This document shows positions 7,832 through 13,628 of a stretch of 17,378 nt of DNA, one piece after another. The number at the start of each line of letters is the position of its first letter. The first letter of the stretch is position 1. The DNA is taken from NCBI GenBank assembly GCA_900551345.1, contig URVP01000018.1:1-17378 (forward strand), read 5' to 3'. Under the pieces are notes generated by a model, which was not told where the DNA came from, did no database searches, and saw only the letters and a list, made by a program, of their open reading frames with translations. The position numbers were made by a program, and so were the translations under genes. Source of the DNA: an uncultured Eubacteriales bacterium (GTDB taxonomy: Bacteria > Bacillota > Clostridia > Monoglobales > UMGS1388).

Positions 7832-8641
7832 TTATGCGTTCTGCCTTGCACTGTAAAAAAGATATTGCTGTGCAAATCCGCAGTTTCCTTTAAATTTTTC
7901 TTTTGCGAAAGTCTCAATATTTTCTTCGGGTACATTATAAAGCTGCGAAACCGTTCTTTTTATCCATACATCTTTGGGAAATGCGTCAAACTTCTGATAT
8001 GCGAACAAAAGAACACAGTCGGCAACCTTATTGCCCACGCCTTTAATCTGTTTAAGATATTCAAGAGCAGTTTCATAATCCATATCATATACAGCATCAA
8101 AATCAACGGTGCCGTCAACACATAAAGACGCTGCGCTCTGAATATATTTGTCACGAAAGCCTGCCTTTATGACTGATAAATCTTTATTTAATATCTGCTT
8201 TGGAGTGGGAAATGAGTAATAGGTATTTGAACCCGACACAATCTCATCTCCGAAGTTTTTACAAAGCAAACCGATAATCTTTTTTATTCTCGGAATATTG
8301 TTATTCTGTGAAATAATAAACGAAACCACTGTTTCCCACGGATCCTGCCTTAAAATTCTTATTCCTCTGCCGTATGATATTGCATTTTTCATAATAGTAT
8401 CGGTTGACAGGTCATTTATAATACTGTTATAATCACGGTCAAGATCAAGATAACTTCGCCAGAAAGCTTCGTCCTCACAGTCTGAAATTATAGTAACATC
8501 GCCCTTGTTATATGAAATATTGGCTGTATGACAGCCCACAACGCCAAAATACGAGCCATCCTCCTGTCTGTCCCATCTGAAGCACTGACCGCATTCAAAA
8601 ATCTGTAAAGGTGAAAAGGGCGTTACATTTTTAATTATCAA
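7832..8641 (-). CDS. ogg: 8-oxoguanine DNA glycosylase (OGG1-type, HhH-GPD)
   Basis: The protein has an N-terminal OGG-type domain (ECGQCFRW near residues 16-23) and a helix-hairpin-helix GPD domain with KGVGNKVADC, whose Lys (205 when counted from the TTG start) matches the catalytic lysine of OGG1. FPKDVW supplies the catalytic Asp (224). It excises 8-oxoguanine and nicks the abasic site. Open reading extends upstream to a TTG at 8686 and an ATG at 8659, but these lie in a TTGATA-N17-TATAAT promoter whose transcript should start near 8651. I therefore prefer the TTG at 8641, preceded by GGGTGAG; this gives 269 residues and the short N-terminus expected for the family. The start remains uncertain. 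It is followed closely by the Cys-rich protein gene. Confidence 0.88.
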   Translation of the reverse strand: MIIKNVTPFSPLQIFECGQCFRWDRQEDGSYFGVVGCHTANISYNKGDVTIISDCEDEAFWRSYLDLDRDYNSIINDLSTDTIMKNAISYGRGIRILRQDPWETVVSFIISQNNNIPRIKKIIGLLCKNFGDEIVSGSNTYYSFPTPKQILNKDLSVIKAGFRDKYIQSAASLCVDGTVDFDAVYDMDYETALEYLKQIKGVGNKVADCVLLFAYQKFDAFPKDVWIKRTVSQLYNVPEENIETFAKEKFKGNCGFAQQYLFYSARQNA

Positions 8642-8645
8642 TTTA

Positions 8646-8652
8646 CTCACCC
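8646..8652 (-). promoter_or_regulatory. Ribosome binding site deciding the ogg TTG start
   Basis: GGGTGAG on the minus strand lies 4 nt before the TTG at 8641-8639. It is the first such motif downstream of the predicted transcription start, and the 5'UTR would be only about 10 nt. Confidence 0.45.
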
Positions 8653-8681
8653 TTTTCATTATACACGATTTATGATATAAT
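8653..8681 (+). promoter_or_regulatory. Promoter of the DUF6062-like gene
   Basis: TTTTCA (8653-8658) and TATAAT (8676-8681) are 17 bp apart on the plus strand, with an extended -10 TGA immediately before the TATAAT. It is almost exactly superimposed on the minus-strand ogg promoter. Confidence 0.7.
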
Positions 8682-8686
8682 ATCAA
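8658..8686 (-). promoter_or_regulatory. Promoter of ogg and the Cys-rich protein gene
   Basis: TTGATA (8686-8681) and TATAAT (8663-8658) are 17 bp apart on the minus strand. The -35 box shares base 8681 with the -10 box of the divergent gene, and the -10 box shares base 8658 with its -35 box. Confidence 0.7.
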
Positions 8687-8708
8687 TACCCAAAGGAGGG
8701 AAAATTTT

Positions 8709-9413
8709 ATGCGTGAGAAAATTTATACAATTCCCATATCCGAAGCATTTGAAAAAACAGGCATTTGTCCTTTTTGCACAATCGAAACAGAGCTTGATAA
8801 ACGCTACACGGAAAGCGCATTAGGTGCCGGTATGATGGAACCCGACATAAGAATTATGACCAACAAAAAGGGATTTTGCAAAATGCATTATGATAAGTTG
8901 CTGCACTTAAACAAAGCTCTTCCTCTTGCTCTTGTTATTCAAAGTCATATAAGTGAAAATGTCAGCTCAATTTTTGACACTGAACCGCAAAGGAAAAAAT
9001 CCCTTTTTTCGTCAAAACAAGGTGTAAAAGAGGGCGCAGTGCAAATTGTACAAAGACTTCATAACCACAACAACAGCTGTTACATATGTTCAAGGATAGA
9101 TGACGCAATAAAGGATTATGCAGATACTGCGGTGCATATGTTCAAAACAGAAAAGGAGTTTAAAGAAAAGTTTAAAAATACTCCGTCATTTTGTTTAAAG
9201 CATACGGAAATCCTAATAAATGCAGGTATAAAAAGGCTTGGAGAAAAGGATTTTTCAGAATTCTTTGAAGCTTTGAAAAACATCTGTCAAAACAATATAA
9301 ACAGCTTATACGAAAGCGTCACAGAATTTGCAAATTCCTTCGATTACAGAGCCGAAAATAAACTTTCGGACAAAGCAAGAAGTTCCATATCAGATTCAAT
9401 CAATCTTCTTTAA
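8709..9413 (+). CDS. DUF6062-like protein with two CxxC...CxxH sites
   Basis: This 234-residue soluble protein resembles the DUF6062 family of Clostridia, whose function is unknown. The sequence shows an internal duplication. CPFC (C20/C23) is followed by CKMH (C57/H60), and CYIC (C124/C127) is followed by CLKH (C162/H165), with about 34 residues between pairs each time. Each half could bind one metal ion, and the segments between are helical. The ATG at 8709 follows AAAGGAGGG. It is the only gene of its plus-strand unit and is divergent from ogg with interleaved promoters. It ends in a stem-loop shared with the converging nrd/rubredoxin operon. A metal-binding or redox role is plausible but not shown. 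Confidence 0.8.
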   Translation: MREKIYTIPISEAFEKTGICPFCTIETELDKRYTESALGAGMMEPDIRIMTNKKGFCKMHYDKLLHLNKALPLALVIQSHISENVSSIFDTEPQRKKSLFSSKQGVKEGAVQIVQRLHNHNNSCYICSRIDDAIKDYADTAVHMFKTEKEFKEKFKNTPSFCLKHTEILINAGIKRLGEKDFSEFFEALKNICQNNINSLYESVTEFANSFDYRAENKLSDKARSSISDSINLL

Positions 9414-9442
9414 AACACATATTATAATTTATATCAAATTAT

Positions 9443-9486
9443 AAAACCAAACTGACGGCTTTCGATAATGAAAGGCCGTCAGTTTG
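9443..9486. terminator. Bidirectional terminator between the DUF6062-like gene and rubredoxin
   Basis: A stem of about 16 bp with one bulged base (arms starting at 9448 and ending at 9486, loop GATAAT) lies between converging genes. On the minus strand it is followed by TTTT-A-TAATTT, so it should work best for the rubredoxin side. Confidence 0.75.
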
Positions 9487-9512
9487 ATTAATGAAGATTT
9501 TAACTAACAATA

Positions 9513-9668
9513 TTATTCTTCTTCAAAAAGGTCTTTTCCTACACCGCAAAGAGGGCATACATATGATTCGGGAACATCCTCCCACTTTGTGCCGGGAGCG
9601 ATACTGTTGTCGGGATCGCCGGCAGCCTCATCATAAACATAACCGCATACTGTACATACATACTTCAT
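9513..9668 (-). CDS. Rubredoxin
   Basis: This 51-residue protein has both rubredoxin knuckles, CTVCGY (Cys5, Cys8) and CPLCG (Cys38, Cys41), which bind a single iron with four cysteines. The standard spacing, acidic surface and YVYDEAAGD/PGTKWEDVP segments are typical of clostridial rubredoxins. It is a cytoplasmic one-electron carrier, usually serving rubrerythrin, superoxide reductase or other anaerobic redox enzymes. The ATG at 9668 follows a strong GAGGAGG. It lies 31 nt behind nrdG on the same strand with no terminator between, so it is probably the last gene of the nrdD-nrdG operon. Confidence 0.95.
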   Translation of the reverse strand: MKYVCTVCGYVYDEAAGDPDNSIAPGTKWEDVPESYVCPLCGVGKDLFEEE

Positions 9669-9699
9669 TTTTAGTTCCTCCTCTAATTTATTATATTTT

Positions 9700-10224
9700 T
9701 TATTTATCCTTCCAAAGTATTACCGTGCCCGCTTTTATGGATGCGGGAACATCTATAATCCGCTGATTGGATGACCCTTTAAACCTCAGAGAAAGGTCAT
9801 ACAGTTCCTCCACAAATTCTCCGTCTACAAGCACATCAATCATGGAAAGCATTTCGTCAGTAACTTCGCAGTAGGCTTTTCCGCCTTGAGAAAGGTCTGT
9901 ATTATAAGTATACCCCGAATATGCCCAAATAGTCTTTTTTGGCAATTTTTGTTTGATTCGCCTGAGAAATGGGACAAGAGCACGCTGATTTACCGGCTCA
10001 AAAGGTTCTCCGCCCAAAAGAGTGAGGCCGCAAATATAGGACTTTGAAAGACTGTCTATAACAGAGTCTTGAACTTCTCGTGTAAACTCTTCACCATAGG
10101 TAAAACTTTGAGCCTCCTGATTAAAACAGCCTTTACATCCGTGAGTACAGCCGGAAACAAACAGCGAAACCCGGACACCTGTTCCGTTAGCGATGTCGTA
10201 TCTTTTTATTGCCGCATAGTTCAT
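9700..10224 (-). CDS. nrdG: Anaerobic ribonucleoside-triphosphate reductase activating protein
   Basis: This 174-residue radical SAM protein carries the CTHGCKGC motif (Cys26, Cys30, Cys33) that holds the [4Fe-4S] cluster, and a GGEP SAM-binding motif near residue 72. NrdG uses S-adenosylmethionine to generate the glycyl radical on NrdD. The gene starts 12 nt after the nrdD stop codon, which is the usual nrdDG arrangement. Rubredoxin follows it. Length and motifs are normal for the family. Confidence 0.97.
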   Translation of the reverse strand: MNYAAIKRYDIANGTGVRVSLFVSGCTHGCKGCFNQEAQSFTYGEEFTREVQDSVIDSLSKSYICGLTLLGGEPFEPVNQRALVPFLRRIKQKLPKKTIWAYSGYTYNTDLSQGGKAYCEVTDEMLSMIDVLVDGEFVEELYDLSLRFKGSSNQRIIDVPASIKAGTVILWKDK

Positions 10225-10236
10225 AAAAAGTTCTCC

Positions 10237-12414
10237 TTACAGATGAAGCACTCTTTCTTTGATTTCCTGGGTTCTTCCCTGATTCCAAAACTGGGAACCG
10301 ATATATCCGCATGTCCTGCGTGCCACATTCATTTTGGACTCATCACGATTCTTGCACTTGGGACACTCCCACACAAGTTTTCCGCTTTCATCATTTACAA
10401 TCTGTATTTCTCCGTCATATCCGCAGCACTGACAATAATCGCTCTTAGTATTAAGCTCTGCATACATAATATTGTCATAGATGAATTTCATCACTTCGAG
10501 CACCGCATCTATGTTGTGCTGCATATTGGGAACTTCCACATAAGAGATTGCACCGCCCGGTGAAAGAGCCTGAAACTTTGCTTCAAGAGCCAATTTATCA
10601 AAAGCATTTATATCTTCGGTTACATGTACATGATAGCTGTTTGTAATATAGTTTTTGTCCGTTACACCCTCTATTTTACCAAAACGCTTTTGCAGGCATT
10701 TAGCAAACTTATAGGTAGTACTTTCAAGTGGTGTACCGTAAAGGGAATAGTCAATATTTTCGTCAGCCTTCCACTTAGCGGTATATTCATTAAGCTTACG
10801 CATAATTTCGAGACCCAGCTCTTCGCCCTCGGGTTGGGTAAGCTTTTTACCAATCAGACTGTATACACACTCCCAAAGTCCGGCATATCCCAGAGAAAGA
10901 GTAGAATATCCACCGTGCAGATATTTATCTATTGTCTCACCCTTTTTAAGTCTTAACAGCGCACCATACTGCCAAAGTATGGGAGCGGCATCTGAAAGTG
11001 TACCGGTAAGTCTTTCATGACGGCACTGAAGTGCTCTGTGGCAAAGCTCCATACGCTCATCGAAAATCTCCCAGAATTTGTTCATATCTTTATGTGCCGA
11101 GAGACCTATATCCACCAAATTTACCGTTACAACACCCTGATTAAAGCGTCCGTAATATTTGGGGTTGCCATCCTCATCAACATAAGGGGTAAGGAAGCTT
11201 CGGCATCCCATACATGTATAGCAGTGACCCTCACCGTTTTTATCTATTTTATTTTGCAGCATGATTTTTTCCGAGATATAGTCGGGAACAAGTCTTTTGG
11301 CGGTACACTGAGCGGCAAGCTCGGTTAAGTACCAATAGGGGGAATCCTCCGTAATATTATCATCCTCAAGAACATAAATAAGTTTGGGAAACGCCGGAGT
11401 AATATACACACCGCTCTCGTTTTTAACACCTGTGTATCTTTGCTTAAGAGTTTCCTCTATAATCATGGCAAGGTCTTTTTTCTCCTGCTCATTTTTTGCC
11501 TCTTTAAGATACATAAACACAGTGATAAAAGGCGCCTGTCCGTTGGTTGTCATGAGGGTTACAACCTGATACTGTATGGTCTGAACACCTTTGCAAACTT
11601 CGTCACGAAGCTGCTTTTCAACGATTTTATTTATAACCTCTTCGTCCTTGCTGCCGCCGGAAATCTCAAGACTTTCTATTACATTTTTGCGTATCTTTTC
11701 ACGGGAAATCTGAACAAAAGGCGCAAGATGTGCAAGACTTATGCTCTGACCACCGTACTGGCTGCTGGCAACCTGGGCTATAATCTGAGTTGCAATATTG
11801 CAGGCGGTTGAAAAACTGTGAGGCTTTTCTATCATTGTGCCGCTGATAACCGTACCGTTCTGAAGCATATCTTCAAGGTTTACAAGGTCACAATTATGCA
11901 TATGCTGAGCAAAATAATCTGCATCATGAAAATGAATTATGCCTTGATCGTGTGCTTCAACAATATCCTGCGGAAGTAAGATTCTTTTTGTTATATCCTT
12001 GCTGACCTCACCTGCCATATAATCACGCTGAACGCTGTTGACAGTAGGATTTTTATTTGAATTTTCCTGCTTTACCTCTTCGTTATTACATTCAATAAGG
12101 CTTAAGATCTGTTCATCGGTTGTATTTGACGCACGCACAAGATTTCTGGTAAAGCGATATCTTATATAGCGTTTTGCAGTTTCCGGAGCACCTTGAAGAA
12201 TGATGTGAGTTTCCACAAGTTCCTGTATCTCTTCAACCGAAAGAGCTCTTCCTATATCACGACAATAATCCTCTATTGTAAGTGCTATATAATCAATCTG
12301 ACGGTTTGTCAGTTCTTTTTTGCCGTCGCCTGCTTCGTTGGCACGCTCAATTGCTTTTTTTATTTTTTCTCTGTCAAAAACGGCTTCCGCTCCGCTTCTT
12401 TTAATAATATTCAT
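10237..12414 (-). CDS. nrdD: Anaerobic (class III) ribonucleoside-triphosphate reductase
   Basis: This 725-residue enzyme reduces ribonucleoside triphosphates to dNTPs under anaerobic conditions. It has an N-terminal ATP-cone (about 1-95, RSGAEAVFDREKIKKAI) for allosteric control, and a catalytic barrel including the MGCRSF active-site cysteine region. Near the C-terminus are a zinc site (Cys661, Cys664, Cys684, Cys687) and the glycyl-radical loop RRTCGYIG with Gly703. The ATG at 12414 follows AAAGGGAG. Upstream lies an intergenic region shared with a divergent Crp/Fnr-family gene, with a shared palindromic -35 element and NrdR-box-like repeats. No aerobic ribonucleotide reductase is in the window. 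Confidence 0.98.
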   Translation of the reverse strand: MNIIKRSGAEAVFDREKIKKAIERANEAGDGKKELTNRQIDYIALTIEDYCRDIGRALSVEEIQELVETHIILQGAPETAKRYIRYRFTRNLVRASNTTDEQILSLIECNNEEVKQENSNKNPTVNSVQRDYMAGEVSKDITKRILLPQDIVEAHDQGIIHFHDADYFAQHMHNCDLVNLEDMLQNGTVISGTMIEKPHSFSTACNIATQIIAQVASSQYGGQSISLAHLAPFVQISREKIRKNVIESLEISGGSKDEEVINKIVEKQLRDEVCKGVQTIQYQVVTLMTTNGQAPFITVFMYLKEAKNEQEKKDLAMIIEETLKQRYTGVKNESGVYITPAFPKLIYVLEDDNITEDSPYWYLTELAAQCTAKRLVPDYISEKIMLQNKIDKNGEGHCYTCMGCRSFLTPYVDEDGNPKYYGRFNQGVVTVNLVDIGLSAHKDMNKFWEIFDERMELCHRALQCRHERLTGTLSDAAPILWQYGALLRLKKGETIDKYLHGGYSTLSLGYAGLWECVYSLIGKKLTQPEGEELGLEIMRKLNEYTAKWKADENIDYSLYGTPLESTTYKFAKCLQKRFGKIEGVTDKNYITNSYHVHVTEDINAFDKLALEAKFQALSPGGAISYVEVPNMQHNIDAVLEVMKFIYDNIMYAELNTKSDYCQCCGYDGEIQIVNDESGKLVWECPKCKNRDESKMNVARRTCGYIGSQFWNQGRTQEIKERVLHL

Positions 12415-12450
12415 ATTTAAAACTCCCTTTTTCTACATTGTGGAAATTAT

Positions 12451-12480
12451 AATATATATAGCATATAAATGTTGTTGCAA
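12451..12480 (-). promoter_or_regulatory. Probable nrdD promoter
   Basis: TTGCAA (12480-12475) and TATATT (12456-12451) are 18 bp apart on the minus strand. The -35 hexamer is its own reverse complement and is the same six bases used by the divergent promoter. Other AT-rich -10 registers are possible here. Confidence 0.5.
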
Positions 12481-12487
12481 TTGCAAC
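12474..12487. promoter_or_regulatory. 14-bp perfect palindrome, candidate operator
   Basis: GTTGCAATTGCAAC is a perfect palindrome placed over the -35 region shared by nrdD and the Crp/Fnr-family gene. It is a plausible binding site for the adjacent regulator, although its half-site spacing differs from the canonical FNR site. Confidence 0.5.
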
Positions 12488-12503
12488 TTTTTTATGATAT
12501 AAT
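12475..12503 (+). promoter_or_regulatory. Promoter of the Crp/Fnr-family gene
   Basis: TTGCAA (12475-12480) and TATAAT (12498-12503) are 17 bp apart on the plus strand, with an extended -10 TGA. The predicted start is near 12510, giving a 5'UTR of about 50 nt. Confidence 0.7.
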
Positions 12504-12549
12504 TGCATATATTGTGTTACACTTCTTTTACAAAAACTATATATTGGGG
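12502..12549 (+). promoter_or_regulatory. Pair of NrdR-box-like sites
   Basis: Two 16-mers resemble the NrdR consensus acaCwAtATaTwGtgt. The one at 12502-12517 matches 12 of 16 positions (right half perfect), and the one at 12534-12549 matches 13 of 16. They are 32 bp apart from start to start, the tandem spacing typical of NrdR sites. The first overlaps the -10 and start point of the Crp/Fnr-family gene, and the second overlaps its GGGG ribosome binding site. They lie upstream of the nrdD -35. The AT-rich background makes chance matches to the core likely. Confidence 0.4.
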
Positions 12550-12560
12550 TTGATAAAATT

Positions 12561-13193
12561 ATGGAACTATCGGTTTTTCACGGTCTAAGCGAGGAAAACA
12601 AAGCTGAATTACTATCCTGCATGGAGGCGGAAGAAAAAAAATATTCTCCTTCAGAAATAATTCTTAATTTTTCAAAAAACATTTCCGGAGTTGGAATTAT
12701 AACCAAAGGACGGGCGCATCTTTCATGCGTGGATATGGACGGAAACGAAAGGATACTGGAATATTATGAAAAGAACGATGTATTCGGCGAAATGTTTTAT
12801 ATGCCCATAAAAAGCATGGTATATTATGTGACTGCGGACAGCGACTGTGAATTTCTGTTTATAAAATATGCAAACATAATTAAAAGATGCGAAAATGCGT
12901 GCAAGTATCATTCACAGTTTGTAAGCAACATGTTCGGATTACTTGCGGAAAGAATAAAACAGTATAATCTGCACATTTCTTTGCTGGGGCAAAAAACACT
13001 TAGGAAAAAGCTTATGTCATATCTTGAATACAGAAGTGTGTTAAGCGGTTCTTCTTCCTTTACCATTCCCATGTCAGTATCGGAACTTTCTTCTTATCTT
13101 TGTTGTGACAGAAGTGCTCTTATGCGGGAAATAAAGAGTATGAAGGAGGATAAAATCATACAGTCTAAGGGACGAAACTTTAAAATTTTGTAA
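12561..13193 (+). CDS. Crp/Fnr-family transcriptional regulator
   Basis: This 210-residue protein has an N-terminal cyclic-nucleotide-binding-like beta barrel (about 1-115, with a GEM turn at 76-78) and a long dimerisation helix (about 115-150). The C-terminal winged helix-turn-helix spans about 170-210 (SVSELSSYLCCDRSALMREI). The effector is unknown. No N-terminal Fnr-type four-cysteine cluster is present, but seven Cys occur, including C110xxxC114 and C181/C182 inside the HTH. The Arg-Glu-Arg of cAMP-binding Crp is not evident. The gene is divergent from nrdD, so it may control nrdDG and itself. The ATG at 12561 follows GGGGT. Confidence 0.88.
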   Translation: MELSVFHGLSEENKAELLSCMEAEEKKYSPSEIILNFSKNISGVGIITKGRAHLSCVDMDGNERILEYYEKNDVFGEMFYMPIKSMVYYVTADSDCEFLFIKYANIIKRCENACKYHSQFVSNMFGLLAERIKQYNLHISLLGQKTLRKKLMSYLEYRSVLSGSSSFTIPMSVSELSSYLCCDRSALMREIKSMKEDKIIQSKGRNFKIL

Positions 13194-13198
13194 AAATA

Positions 13199-13233
13199 AA
13201 ATCCGCCCAAAAACAATGTATACGAGCGGATTT
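13199..13233. terminator. Bidirectional terminator between the regulator and the HMA protein gene
   Basis: An 8-bp perfect stem (13199-13206 with 13226-13233) with a 19-nt loop lies between converging genes. On the minus strand it is followed by a TTTTATTTTTA tract. The long loop lowers confidence. Confidence 0.5.
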
Positions 13234-13250
13234 CAAACTATGATAATAAC

Positions 13251-13604
13251 TTATCCGTTTTTTGTCATGCCGATAAACTCATAGCCGATAGAGCCTATCA
13301 AATCTTTTATTTTTTCGCTTTCAAGCTGTGCGTCGGTTGAAATATACGCTTCTTTCAATTCAAGATCAACCGTTACATCTCCGAATACGCTCAAAGCGTC
13401 AATAACGCTTTGGGCACAGCTTGGGCATGCCATGCCTTCAATTTTGACCGTATAACCTTTGTTCATTTTGCACTTCTCCTTTTGCCGGCAGCCTAAACAG
13501 CCAGAGCAGCCGGAGCAGCAGCCTTTATTTTTGTTTTTAAATATAGCATAAATTGCCGCTGCAACCAAAGCAATCAATATTATAGACAAAATTATATCGC
13601 TCAT
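13251..13604 (-). CDS. Membrane-anchored Cys-rich protein fused to a heavy-metal-associated (HMA) domain
   Basis: This 117-residue protein has one N-terminal membrane helix (about 4-22) followed by a Cys-rich knot (C29, C30, C33, C36, C39, C45). That arrangement is typical of FeoB-associated Cys-rich small proteins. A C-terminal HMA ferredoxin-like domain (about 51-112) has the MACPSC metal site (Met58, Cys60, Cys63). HMA domains carry copper, zinc or cadmium ions in chaperones and P-type ATPases. The combination suggests a membrane-tethered metal chaperone, but no transporter gene is next to it. The ATG at 13604 follows AGGGAAT. It lies 24 nt behind the acyl-CoA synthetase gene and is probably in the same operon. 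Confidence 0.85.
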   Translation of the reverse strand: MSDIILSIILIALVAAAIYAIFKNKNKGCCSGCSGCLGCRQKEKCKMNKGYTVKIEGMACPSCAQSVIDALSVFGDVTVDLELKEAYISTDAQLESEKIKDLIGSIGYEFIGMTKNG

Positions 13605-13628
13605 ATTTTATTCCCTACACTTAACATA

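Noticed and set aside
12441..12500. Classical FNR box (TTGAT-N4-ATCAA) upstream of nrdD
   Set aside because: The palindrome present is GTTGCAATTGCAAC, whose TTG...CAA spacing is two bases shorter than the FNR site, so only a generic operator is claimed.
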